Shown here piece after piece: positions 11,501 through 22,585 of a stretch of DNA of 64,000 nucleotides. Source of the stretch: Euptelea pleiosperma (taxonomy: Eukaryota > Streptophyta > Magnoliopsida > Ranunculales > Eupteleaceae); assembly GCA_035048495.1 (NCBI GenBank), contig CM068552.1:10331501-10395500 (forward strand). The letters run 5' to 3'. Positions within the stretch are counted from its first letter, which is position 1, and the number at the start of each line of letters is the position of its first letter. The position numbers were made by a program, and so were the translations under genes. The notes under the pieces were generated by a model that saw nothing but the letters and a program-made list of their open reading frames with translations, ran no database searches and was not told the DNA's origin.

Positions 11501-13788
11501 CTGATCTCTAAGGCTTTTAGTTGGACAGCTATTATAATTCGATTGTGCCAATCCAATGGCTATCCTTGTTCCATTTTAGCCTGCTGATCTTGAACTGTTG
11601 CCTGATCTAAATCCAGATAATTATGATCATCTAAATGATGTATATTTTGGTTAATGGCCAACGCAAGAGGTTACAAAACTATAGGCCGTCCAAATAAATG
11701 ACCATGTGTGACATCTAGAGAAGAATTGTGCAGAGTCAGTCCAGTAAGCACAACAGTCTATGTTAATATTTATCGTAAGGTTTGTGAATCTGGGGATTCC
11801 CCACAAAACAGTCTGATTTTCAAACAGATCACGTGGGATATCAAACTCATTAAAATTCCATCACTAAAACAAACAAAAGTAACATGAGATTTCTTCTTTA
11901 AAATCCCATATCTATCGTTGTTCAGTAATGGAAAAAGAAAACCCACATCAGAAGAAAAAAAAATTGTTACCTAGCTAATTCACCAAGTAATAATTTTTAG
12001 GAAATAGTGGGGTATGTATGGTTGGGAAGCCAAATCACGTTTTCTCTGACAGAAAATGTTATCTCAAGACCCCTAACACGCACTTTTACCAAAACACCAA
12101 AATATTATTAGTTTTGAGGGGATCTTTGATGCCACATGGCACACTCTCAGAAACCAATGACCATATGGATGTTTGGCCCATCCCTAGGTGGACCTATATA
12201 CCAAAAATCAGCCTGATTAGTGCTTTCTAATTAGCTTTTGGATCTTAGTACCCCAAATAATGCTTGAAATCCCACGATTAAAAATAAATCATGAAAATAC
12301 TATAACCATTGGATTACAAATCACTAATCAGGCTTATTTTTGGTATGTCAGTCCACCCAGGGATGGGCCAAACACCCATATGGTCAGTGGTCTCTAAGTG
12401 TGTGCCCCTGGCTCATAATAATGGATATGAGTCAACATTTAAATTAGTGCCGCATAAAAGCATGTCTTTACTTCACAGGATATAATTTATGGCATGGGGG
12501 AGAGGCAGGCCAGTAAAATTGATATATTTGCACAAGGGAGGCAGATCCATTCATTAATGATTATGACATAGAAAACTGCATGTTGTTAAACCTTTCATTT
12601 ATGTTTAATTTCTGTAAATTTTATGCGGAAGTATAGGGATAGTTATTGATTTTGTATTCCTCGGTTGGTGTTTATGGAGATTGTAATTCATTTAGTTGAA
12701 GTGGTTTGAGTGCCGAAGGCACCCGAATTTATTTGCAAATGCTTTGTTGGGGAGTGCCGTTGGCACGAGTCATTTCCTAGTTTGTATACATGAGTTATGG
12801 GTAGAGTCGCATAGGATCAGGAGCTGGATCAGTTAGATGGAAAGTCAGCTCTAGGGAAATCCCAAGTGACTGCAACTGAAACAGCCAATCCAAGCTTCCC
12901 GTTCTAAGAAACTGGAAGTTTGCGGCTACTGGCTTTATCAGTTGCCAGTCACCTAGGGTTTTCCTCAGTCTGACATACCTAGCCAGCTCTTCTATGGCCC
13001 CACCTGGTCCCAATGATTTTCTTTACTGGTATTCAAGATTTTTGAGGCTTACCCAGCATTTTTCGCAAATCCTTAATCAAATACAAAGCATCTGTGCATT
13101 TGACCTTTTTATGGTAACCAATGTTCAGTACGTGTGAAAGCCATGGGGCAATTTGTTGCTCTATGTGTATCATATGAGGTTTTATTTCTATTTATTAATT
13201 TTACTTTGATAATACATGTGGATTTGTGTAGCCGACGCCATATAGTTGGTATAAGGCCTTTGGTGACGACGGCAAGAAGTTTGATATCACTCGTACATAA
13301 AAAAAAAACTTTGATATTACTACCATGTTGGTGAGTAAATGTTAATGTTTTCTGTCTAGAAGAGTAAATATGTCAAGACATGGTGATGCACATAGGCTGT
13401 CTTCCACACAAGCATGGTTGTGCCATACAAGTGGCCTACATCCAAGGGAGTTGGGAGTTGGGAGCCCTCCATTAATTAGGTCCAACCAAGAATATCTTCT
13501 TGGCAAATAATCAACCCAATTAGATGCGAACGTAACCATCCAATCTAGTCTTCTTTCAGGACTATTTACCTTATTTGTGTGAACAAAGATAATTCAATAG
13601 ATCAGATGGTCAGCATCATCCAATCATGTCCAACTTTCTGCTCAATAGTTATCATGGGTGGGGCCCATTAGGTTTAGGATCCCAAGCATGTCAGCCCTTC
13701 AATACTGACATGAGTATTCTTTGTGTTAATGCTAATTTTGATGGGCTTACATCTTCTTGTCCAACAGGCAGCAGAAAAACAGAAATGA
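8553..13788 (+). CDS. DNAJC17: DnaJ homolog subfamily C member 17-like (J domain + RRM), complete
   Basis: DNAJC17 / yeast Cwf23-type J proteins work in the spliceosome, where the J domain stimulates an Hsp70 partner. Three exons join in phase 0: 8553-9230, 9318-9515 and 13768-13788, with GT-AG borders, giving 298 residues. The J domain (about residues 6-75) has the HPD motif at residues 39-41. A charged coiled-coil-like region follows (about 80-150), then an RRM (about 170-245) that spans exons 1 and 2. Exon 2 ends in a conserved basic helix, and exon 3 supplies only AAEKQK and the TGA stop, matching the AAE/AAQ-type end of the family. The ATG at 8553 is the first in-frame start before the J domain. 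Intron 2 (9516-13767) is 4.25 kb and contains an LTR, an L1, a MITE and a Helitron end. Without exon 3 the frame would end at K-V-stop inside the intron. Confidence 0.92.
9634..9657. repeat. (CA)n microsatellite
   Basis: About 12 perfect CA units, in intron 2 of the DNAJC17-like gene next to the LTR fragment. Confidence 0.95.
9757..10093 (-). mobile_element. Copia-like LTR with primer-binding site, minus strand
   Basis: The reverse complement of the initiator-Met primer-binding site (gctctgatacca, 9757-9768) abuts a 325-bp segment that starts TGTTGTAA (9769) and ends GTGTTACA (10093). It therefore has TG...CA ends in minus orientation. The adjacent internal sequence (left of 9757) is only a short non-coding remnant, so this is a truncated element in DNAJC17 intron 2. 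No second LTR was found. Confidence 0.7.
10411..10733 (+). mobile_element. 5'-truncated L1-type LINE with 14-bp target-site duplication
   Basis: A segment of about 295 bp (10425-10719) ends in poly-A after 'gatggaggttccttg'. It is flanked on both sides by AATTAAACTTACTA (10411-10424 and 10720-10733). Short body, A-tail and long duplication are the mark of target-primed reverse transcription. Only the 3' UTR-like part is present; no ORF. It lies in DNAJC17 intron 2. Confidence 0.85.
10734..12127. other. Intronic stretch without recognisable element
   Basis: This is the middle of DNAJC17 intron 2. No coding family, terminal repeat or RNA gene is recognised. Confidence 0.45.
12128..12415. mobile_element. 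Fold-back MITE, near-complete copy
   Basis: The left arm (about 12137-12230) runs from 'gccacatggcacactc' through 'atggatgtttggcccatc' to 'cagcctgattagtg'. The right arm (about 12318-12415) is the reverse complement, with the same modules in mirrored order. The arms are about 95 bp and the spacer is AT-rich. Related copies occur at 6848-7135, 19361-20335 and 22773-23052. It has no coding capacity. Confidence 0.75.
12710..12780 (+). mobile_element. Helitron 3' terminus
   Basis: Two short palindromes (GTGCCGAAGGCAC at 12710-12722 and GTGCCGTTGGCAC at 12754-12766) precede a 10-nt spacer and CTAG (12777-12780), followed by T. A hairpin about 10 nt before CTRR and a following T is the canonical Helitron 3' end. 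The same two-hairpin end occurs in the array at 33556-34372. The matching 5' TC end was not located, so element length is unknown. It lies in DNAJC17 intron 2. Confidence 0.65.
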
Positions 13789-14559
13789 CAAGTGAAGGCA
13801 TCAAAAGAATGGGCTCTTGGATGTTAGGCATGGTTCGTGATCTTCGCCTTGTTCGGATGCTAAGGAGGTATAACACGAGGATATTTTCTGTGCGCATCCA
13901 TTTTCCCTCATTTCATACTCGCGCATTCTTGTAGGCATTTGTGTTGTGTTCTTTCTTCTTTCTACGAATTTAAGTTAAGAGGGTTTGGAATATCAGGAAG
14001 TCTGATGTTTCTTGTCTGATGGATTTGAATCTCGGAAATGCAGGATGATTTGCCGGTTTTACGAGGGAATTACTCTCATTTTGGCAAGCTGGGTGAACAG
14101 GTGGATCTCATTCTTCTATTGTGATGTTTAGGGGTAATGTATGTACCATGTACTGTTAACCGATGTGTAAAAATGTTATATGTTCTTACACCATTCTGAA
14201 CTCAATCAGGAAACCATATCCATCTAGGACCATTGCCACCTTAGTATCTCGAATGGGACAGAAAAGGTTTTGCTGTCCGTTTAATGTATTGTGTATTAAG
14301 TCTTAGATTTTAAAATGATCGATCAACCCTCCATTTAATGGAGTGTACCCCATTGATGATAAGTGGCAAAAGCTGCCGGAATCTTCATTTGTTGTACATA
14401 AGCTCTCCTCGCAACTGTACGAGTTTCAAATCTTTATATACACTGGCGCAATTGATTGCATCTAAGGCACTGATGGACCAACACCTTCGTCTATCACCCG
14501 GATTTTTTGATTTACGGCGTCTAGTTCTTGCACTTTAGATCTCATGACTCGACCTGTAG

Positions 14560-14818
14560 ACGTTGATGTTCCAGTTAGATGTTAAGAATGCATTCTTAAA
14601 CGGTGACTTGGACAAAAAGAGAAATGGCGCAGTGGGAAGATTTTGTAGACAGGGCTCAGGCTCGGCCAAACCCCTTGTGTGCAAACCGAAGATGTCCTTA
14701 TACGGATTGAAGCAGGCCTTTATATGGGAAGATCAAACCCCTTGTGAGCAAACTGAATAAGTCCTTATACGGATTGAAGCAGGTACCGAAAGCTTTATAT
14801 GGGAAGATCTGCGACCCT
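14560..14818 (+). pseudogene. Ty1/copia reverse-transcriptase fragment with internal duplication
   Basis: Translation shows FQLDVKNAFLNGDL and SLYGLKQ, hallmark motifs of copia reverse transcriptase, interrupted by frameshifts. The segment coding for KPLVCK..SLYGLKQ occurs twice in tandem (about 14672-14742 and 14736-14812). A poly-T run follows at 14820. It is a dead fragment 3' of the DNAJC17-like gene. Confidence 0.75.
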
Positions 14819-17275
14819 TGTTTTTTTTTTTTTTTTAAGCTTTTAACTTGTCTTTTGGTGGGTTTTGGGACATGGTGGTTAATTGTGCCAGCCTTTATTG
14901 GTGCAGCCGTGGGCTGCTCTCCTGAGTATGATTGTAGTTAAAGAAGCAAAGGAACGTCCAATTGGCTCAAAAACCTACTTTTTGCGTGAATAGTCACTGA
15001 GCGATTTCACCAAGGAGAGAGGGATTCCCGGGTTGTTCGAAGGTTTAAAGAGGAACGAATGGGAGATCTGAAATCAATTAGATTAAATTATCAGTATCAA
15101 TACCATACGATCTATGGATGATTGATGAATTGATGGTGAGCAAACCAAAATGGTCTATGAAATGGATGGTTGTGATAATTCAATCATGCTAACTTTTGAC
15201 CAATGATATCTTCTAGGTGTGGCTCCTTCGAATGATGCTTTTTGATCCTTTGAACGCTTAATTTGATATTGTGCTTATAGCTCGTCGTGTACTATGCGAA
15301 GAATGAAACTCTGTTCTACCTCATTACAAGATCACCTCTCTCAGTGAGATCAGAAGGGGGCCAAGCCTCCATTACCATCGGGCCATCCATCAATTTGAAC
15401 CATTTGTTGGGCCATCAAAACATGATCCATCAATTTAATGGCCTGGACTGATGTGTACTCAGATGTTGTAGGCCTTATTATTAATTTTGTGACTAATAAT
15501 AAAGAAAAAAACTTTGGCACGAACGTACAATGATTAATGGTTTAGACCGATAAATAGGCGGGCACGTCTGTACAGTGAGTGGGTAGGAACCGGAATCTGA
15601 TCGAAGAGTATCACCATGTTTCAATCCCTATATATATATACTAGGAATCAATAGCCCGTGCTGAGCACGGGCACATTAAAAAAAATATGAAAATAAATTT
15701 TTACATGTACAATTATGTCTTGTTTTTATTCTTATATAATAAAACAAATAGTTTTAATTATGCGGTGAGAGGGAGATGTTTTTTTATAAAATTTTATTTA
15801 TAAATCTCGAGACGCTCTTTGAACCAATCAAAAACCTTATTGAGATAGGTAAACTAAGGGGAATCCCCCTCTGAGAACCATATATAAGAATTCCATCTCG
15901 TACAGCTCCAGCAGAAACACCCAAATACTGGTTGGAAGGGATATATAATAGAAAGTTTGAAACTTCTTTTTCCCCTGATTCAAAAACCCGGGAGAGATTT
16001 AGGGATGTGGAGGGAGGAGATGTTTTAGGTGGGTTGGTTCGTTAGATTGAGATTGTCGTGTTGCCTTATTTTGGGACGGTGGGTCGAATAAAAGTGTACC
16101 CTGTTTACCAAAAAGTGAAAAAAAAAATGGTAAACATTCAACTTATGATTGGTGAGTGGGCTTCATGAACCAGTCACGGTTGGTTCCGAACCTATGATGA
16201 AAAAGGGCTCAATTGAATCACACACTAATACTTTGTGTAGGTCCACCAAGTTGTGGGGCGAAATACATCGTGCTCGCATCCTTACAGGATATGACCTCTA
16301 GAGCCCATAGAGCCTAATTGGTAGTACCTATGGAAATTGGTCTTTATTTATGAAATTTCACCTGAAGAAACTTAGTTCAATTCATATCTAGATTTTAATT
16401 CCAAAATAATATCAGGGCACTTGCACAAAATAACTCATATCGGAGGTTTCAGAAGTGATTCATGCTTTTGAATCTTTGGTGGTGGCATTCCTGGTCTGTT
16501 GCCAAACCCTAGATTTCCTTTCTTGTAAGATGGCTCAAGGGTCTAAAAGGACTATGCAATGAGTTGTCTACGCTCATCATGCACAAGCATTGTCAAACTT
16601 CCCATGATTATTCGATGCATAGAATATGGTCACCAGCTTTTCTGATGCTAGGAATTCGCACCTATCTACAACCTTATCAGAATCAGAACTGAAAGATTAA
16701 AACAGGGAGAAACATCAACTAACTCTTGACCCACTTCATTAACATAATGATCACATGGGTTCCAAAGTCCATGAATCCCTCAAATACATGGTGCTTGAAC
16801 CACATGTGCAAGCAACAAAAGACATAGAGAGCTAACATCAGTAATGTACTCAAGCATAACATATTGTGGGATCTACGGTGCTGATCAACCTGCAAGATCA
16901 CTTAATTTGGCAACTCGTAAGCTACCCAATCTGGCTTAACTTTGGTGTCCAGATATTAATCTCAAGTGTATGACACATTTATATCTCTAGATGTGTTTTT
17001 AAATGGTGGGTCCTAAGTTCTACATAATGCATCAAAGTACCAAATGCGAGAAATCTACAAAGAATAATAAAAAGGCTGATAATGCAAAATTTTCATTAAA
17101 AAAATGGGTTGGGCTCTGCGCACCAGCAGAGTCACCAGCAATTCCACGTCTGCGTTGCTACCGTAGATCTCGTCCAAATCTAACGGCTGGGGAATGGTTG
17201 GACTTACTTTTGAGGGCAACCCTCTTTAGCAGCGCTTAGCCAAATACGAAGCCGATTGTGGGGCTGAGCGTACCT

Positions 17276-17505
17276 TTCAAAAAGCATGGATGTTTAGCCC
17301 ACCCCTTAGTGGATGTGTATACGAAAAATTAGTCTCATTGATTTTATCTAGCCATAGATTTTAGCACTTTTTTAGAATTGATTGTAACCGTTAGATTCAA
17401 GCATGTTTTTTGCATATTTTTTGGACAGTTAATCCAAGGGCTAGAAATTATCAACCAAGCTGAATTTTAGTATGCATATCCACCAAGGGGTAGGGTAGTG
17501 GTTAG
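17276..17505. repeat. Diverged relative of the fold-back MITE family, inside the Helitron
   Basis: It contains 'catggatgtttagcccacc' and a mirrored 'ccaccaaggggtagggt...gggcccaaac' about 180 bases later, with an AT-rich spacer. Similarity to the 12128-12415 copy is partial, so this may be a sister family. Confidence 0.4.
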
Positions 17506-18029
17506 TGGGCCCAAACATATGAGCCATGTAGGGCCACGAGACCCCTCTGCATCGACTGCATCAAAAGTCCTTTGCATCTAAATTTTTTCCCATAGCGGCA
17601 TAGTGCTACATGTACGCATGCAATATGGTTGAGCCCACTATCCAATGGTTCTTTGTTAGTGGATTCCCCTGTCCCATGACCATATTGAGAGTCCACTTTT
17701 GTTCATAGAATTCTGTGACCAAAAAAATATCTTACACGACTAAATGAGACACGTTGCAAACTCTTAAAGAACACTACGGAGATCACTGACAGTATGTATG
17801 TTTTGCCAGCTTCACTGGTGGTGTAAATTCTCCTTGGTTATTCAAGAACCATAGCTATAAACCGTTCTCTTTTTTGAGTTTTCCACTATTCTTGTAATCA
17901 AAAGAAGCCTGCAAAATTGATATGTAAGAGAGTGGTTTCATGAGGTTCTACTCTGCCAGGTGATAAAAGGAACAGGTGGAGTTGGCTTCTGAGCAACTGA
18001 TGAAGGAGAAAGAACCAAAGAAAGCTTAC

Positions 18030-18230
18030 CGGCTGAAGAAAGCAGCGACTGAAACGCGACTTTTGTTTCGGACGTTTCAGAATGGTCGATTGATCTTGCA
18101 CTCTTCTTGCTATTGAGATTCAAATAAAATTTGAACACTGAACTTCAATCGTCAGAAGAAATGAATAACTTTAACAAAAATCAAGTTCATCTCACCTCCA
18201 CTTCGACCAACGCTTTAACGATCTCAACAT
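18030..18230 (-). pseudogene. Possible captured gene fragment (two short exons) in the Helitron
   Basis: On the minus strand an ATG at 18230 opens an 11-codon exon (18230-18196) ending at AG|GTGAG. After an 86-nt intron with a CAATAG acceptor, a second exon (18109-18030) continues in frame and ends at G|GTAAGC. The joined reading begins MLRSLKRWSKW and continues SKKSARSIDHSETSETK. No stop interrupts it. I do not recognise the protein. Helitrons often carry such exon-intron pieces of host genes, but the splice sites here are only predicted. Confidence 0.35.
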
Positions 18231-19360
18231 GTTATTAATCCAGAAAACAGAAAAATAAAACAACATGGAGATGAATTATCAAAAGAAGAATATAGAAACA
18301 ATATTAAATCAAGATAGTATGCAGCGTTAATTTCGATGAAGAAAATACATGAAGATCGGGCTCCGTTTCCACAGAGACGTTGCGAGAGTGGATGAGAGAA
18401 GACGTTAGGGTAATGGCAAGAATAATAACGGAATCAAAAGACTGTATAAATAGACGAAGAGGGATTAGATGGAGAGATTTTAGGAATACTAATTATGGAG
18501 AGTTTAATATGAATACTGTAAATTGAAATGGAAGAGAGGAGAGATAAAAACGTATGATATTGGATGGAGAGATTTTGGGAGACTAATTAGAAAGAGTTTA
18601 ATGTTGTGAAGTTGAGGGATGATGGGGAGACTAAACGTTTAGTGATTGATGATCTGAAACATAAATGAGCTGGGAGAAAGGGGAGACGATTAGAAATGAC
18701 TAAACTTTTGGGAAAGATGAAGAGGTTTAAGTGGAAAAATAGTGATGAGAGATGTTTTGTACAACGATATTTTCGAAAAAAACATTGAAAAAAAGATGGA
18801 GAGAGCGCCACCTCAGCAGTGTCGAGCTTTAGTATAGATAATAGATATCAGATCGGTTCCCAAACTCAAGTTCACTGATTCGATCTGGCCCGGATTGGAT
18901 CCGGGTCAAGTAAAATGCCTATCGGATCGGGATTGGCATATGTCCGACTCGAACCTGATCTATTAACAGCCTTATTGGGGATGCTAGGATGTCCACTGGG
19001 AATGAATGGGAAGACTGGAGTAGAGGTTTTAGACCCTTAAAAGATGTGATCCCATTGGTCGAATGATCCAGGTGCTTGCACAGTTAGGCCTGCCAATGCC
19101 CATACTGCTGGGGATAAATGGAGTGGGGATGACATACATTCCATGGTCCAAAAAAAAAATAGGATATTTTAGCAATACCTCCATGAAAGTTGGTTGATTT
19201 AGTAAGACCCCCTTATACCTCTTTGAAGTAGGGTCAACCCACTTAATTGTCAAAATATTGTCGAGTAGCTCCCAGACGTGAGGAATACATCAGCCAGGTT
19301 TAAAAGGGACCAGTATAACTGGTAAAAGTTTTGTTGTTTTATTATTTTTATACACGTGGC

Positions 19361-20335
19361 CCACTCTTGGAGATCACTGACCGTATAGATGTTTGGGCCA
19401 TCCCTAGGTGGACTTACCAAAATTCATCCTGATAAGTAATTTCTATCCAATTGATTAGTCTTTTTCATGGTTTGTTTTTACCATGGATTTTGAACATTAT
19501 TTGAAAGAAGTGACACACTATTAGAGACCACTGATGTATGGATGTTTGGCCCATCCTTAGGTGGACCTACATGCAAAAAAATCAGCATGATTAGAAATTT
19601 CAAAGCATTACTTATCATGATGAATTGCGTAACACAAGAGAGGGCCTTCTCTCGTTAATAAGTAGAATAGATTAGTTCACTTTTTAATTAAATAACAGAA
19701 ATATTTTAGCGTTAAATACCAAATAAGGTAATAGGGTTGGACATCAGCATGCCTCTCTTTCCCTTGCATTGTTTGTTTGATCTTCTTAGTTATCGGTAGC
19801 ATTATACCTTATTCAGCTATAGTCCATTACCATTTACTAGGAGACACCACGTGCACCCAGTGGTGGAGCCAGGATTTTGATTGGGGGGGCGGGGGGGGGG
19901 GGGACCAAAGGAAAAGGGTACTTTGGGAAGTAACTTTTTTTTTTTAAAGAATTTCGAAGTTGAGGGGGGCAACTGCCCCCCTTGGGGCCTTCCTGGATCT
20001 GCCACTGCGTGCACCTTACACGTGGCACACTCTTAGAGATAACTGACCATATAGATGTTTGGCCCATCCCTAGGTGGACTTGCATACCAAAATTTGTCAT
20101 GATTTTTAATTTTTATACATTGGATTGGAGTCTTCTTTGTAGTTTGTTTTTAACCATGGATTTTGAGTATTATTTCGAAGAAAGGGCACTCTATTAGAGA
20201 CCACTGATCATATGGATGTTTGGCCCATCTCTAGGTGGACCTACATGCAAAAAATCAGCTTGATTAGTGATTTCTAAGCATTTAATTGGAGCCTTTTTGA
20301 TGAGTTAATTTTAACCAGTAGATTTTGAGCATCAC
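19361..20335 (+). repeat. Directly repeated MITE-derived units (four), split by a hAT MITE
   Basis: Four same-direction units start near 19361, 19511, 20022 and 20181. Each has 'gagac/atcactgacc', 'tggatgtttggcccatc', 'ctaggtggac' and a 'caaaaa.tcagc.tgatta' module, followed by 'ccatggattttgagcattat' in most. They correspond to one arm of the fold-back family at 12128-12415. Direct rather than inverted arrangement is unusual for it. A separate 150-bp hAT MITE sits at 19858-20007. Confidence 0.6.
19858..20007. mobile_element. hAT-type MITE, 150 bp, perfect 8-bp target-site duplication
   Basis: The element begins CAGTGGTGGAGCCAGGA and ends with the reverse complement of CAGTGGCAGATCCAGGA. It is flanked by CGTGCACC at 19850-19857 and 20008-20015. 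An 8-bp duplication and a CAG-type short inverted repeat indicate the hAT superfamily. The interior is a G-rich run (19885-19903) and a T-run with no ORF. Confidence 0.85.
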
Positions 20336-21243
20336 TATTTAGCACATAACCCGAGGTACATATTTTGCCAACGAAAAAATGACACCACCATGCATGTCCA
20401 TGGACCTTGGACCATGTGAATATTACCCTTTTAATAATGGGGTAAGTACAGGTAACTTTTAATTTTAATTTATTTTTTTCAAACTATAATGCCCTTAATA
20501 TTTACCTACTAATTATTATAGTAATAATTAATTATTGTAATACTTGATGAGTGCTTGAATTATGTTTATGATTGTTGTGTGGGCATTCAAAGCCATTTTG
20601 GAGTATTTCTGGGCCTAATTAGGACTCAATTATCGACCCAACTGATAACTATAGGCCCTAGGCTCATTTTTGACTTGTTAGTGGCCTAAATTAGAGCTTT
20701 TGAGGGTTATCCATTTAAAAATGATGAAAGACATTTTTTTTATTTTACAAAACATATTAGAACCTCTTTTTTTCTCTCGTTGGAGCTAGGGTTTGGAAAA
20801 CACTTGCCTTTGGGTAGATTTCTTGCTCTAATCCTTGATCCAACTGTTATGCTCCGAATCCAGGCACCTGACTCGACTCGAATACCCATGGATCAGTCCG
20901 TTTACTCGAGATACATGATGTGATAAAAATTAAATATTTTTTTTCTTGAAATATTATTTAATATTACAAATATTAATCATAAATCAAAGCAAGAAACTTT
21001 TGTAAATGGGTTTTGGTTAATTCAACCGTTTGATTTATTTTTTGGAATTAAATTTTCGCGATTTAATGGTACGGTACCCAAAATAAGAATTAAACTTATT
21101 TTCTACAAAATTATTGGTTAGGATCTTTATAATTACCTAAAATTTATATTAAACAACTTTTGTGAAAACATTTAAGCCAAAACATTCATTTGATAATGTT
21201 TTGAGAAATATTTTTTGCGATTCGATAGAAAATAATTATTTTT

Positions 21244-22585
21244 GAGTGATGATCACATGGGCCGGGCTCTATCAATGTGTCCACGGTGCCCATTGTTGGC
21301 AACTTTTGATTAGTTACAAACTCAACTCGGGCTGCGCAGTGGCATGAACATTTAATTCTAAAATTGAAGATTTTAACAATTTAAAATTAGAGTTATTATT
21401 GGGCTATTATTTAGTATTACCAAAAAATAACTTACTAAATCTAATTTACTTCTCCTTTCTTCTCTCCTCATTCCCTCACCGTCTTCTTCTTTATTCTCTG
21501 CGCCTATCTCCCATACTGTCTACTTCTTTCTTCTCTATTGCTTGTGGGACACGCTCGCTCATGTTAGCAATGGGGGGATATGTTTTTTTTTTCATATATT
21601 TCAGCTCTAATGGCTGTTTGGATAGCCATTTTTTGGCTTTGCAAAACAGATTTATGTACCCATAACTGGTCTTGCAATGGCCAGCATTCCAACTTCAATT
21701 GTCTTGCTTCGAGCATGTCACCTTAACATTTAGCTTAAGCCAAAAGCATGCCAATGCAAACCTATTGCCTTGGCACACCACGTAGACGACTTGGAAACAC
21801 CGTTTAGTTAAACAACACCATTTCTTTTTTGACATATATATCATCAGAACTCATATATATATGAACAATAAGTTTTTTTTCTTAAAGTTGAATTGGTCCA
21901 AAATAACTTTGGTTTCAGCCTAGTCTTTATTGTTTCAGTGGTTATATTTCCATTTTAAGATTTTCAAAAGAGATTGATATATGGGGTAGTGAAGGATGCA
22001 AATGTGAGAAATCAAGCAATAGATATAGGGACCAAGGTTTAAAAGGGACTGTTATAATGGTATAACGATCGAGCAATAGATATAGGGACCAAAATGTTTG
22101 AAAGATTTGAAGAATAAACCCCACTGAGAAAAAACGAAGTTGAGAAAATGGTCGAAGGCGTCCGAGAGAGCTTGCACTTAACCAATCTGGATGAGGTTCT
22201 TCAATTGGTCGATAATTCCTCTGTTTTGGGTTTTTGAGAGAGTGGAAAGAGAAAGAGAGGGAGGGCAGAGAAATATTACAAAATCGGTGATGGTGAGGTG
22301 CTAGAGCCTAGAAGGTGTGGGAGTGGGAGAGATGAAAGAAAAAGAAAAAGAAGGAAGAAGCCCGTGGGAGAGATAAAAGAAACAAAGAAGAAAGTTTTCT
22401 ATCTTTTTGGCAAGTTAATCTTTTATAAAATAAAAAAACTAATTTTAAATTGTTAAAATCTTCAATTTTAGAATTAAAAGTTCAAGCTACTGCGTAGCTC
22501 GATGTGAGTTGGCAACTAATCAAAAGTCGCCAACAACGAGCACCGTGGACGCATTGATAGAGCCCGGCCCATGTGATCATCACTC
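21244..22585. mobile_element. Long fold-back / MULE-like non-autonomous element (1.34 kb)
   Basis: Inverted arms of about 150 bp (21244-21395 and 22437-22585) begin 'gagtgatgatcacatggg' and mirror each other closely, including 'gccgggctctatcaatg' and 'ctaaaattgaagatttta'. The interior is pyrimidine-rich on the left and purine-rich on the right and has no recognisable transposase. Long terminal inverted repeats suggest a Mutator-like derivative; a 9-bp duplication was not found, so the class is tentative. Confidence 0.7.

Larger units (their letters stand above)
15641..18838 (-). mobile_element. Complete non-autonomous Helitron (3.2 kb)
   Basis: On the minus strand the element starts TCTATACTAAAG (18838 downward) preceded by A. 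It ends CCTAG at 15641 followed by T, so insertion is between A and T without duplication. Nine bases before CTAG is a 9-bp perfect hairpin, GCCCGTGCT/AGCACGGGC (15654-15662 and 15664-15672). TC start, hairpin, CTRR end and AT target are the defining Helitron features. No Rep/helicase coding sequence is seen, so it depends on an autonomous partner. It may carry a captured gene fragment (18030-18230, minus) and contains a diverged MITE-like piece at 17276-17505. Confidence 0.75.

Noticed and set aside
13626..13934. 102-residue frame covering the DNAJC17 last exon
   Set aside because: The splice phase from exon 2 gives AAEKQK-stop in another frame, matching the family; this frame is a shadow.
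21399..21665. 88-residue hydrophobic frame
   Set aside because: It comes from the pyrimidine-rich interior of the fold-back element; composition explains the Leu/Ser/Phe runs.
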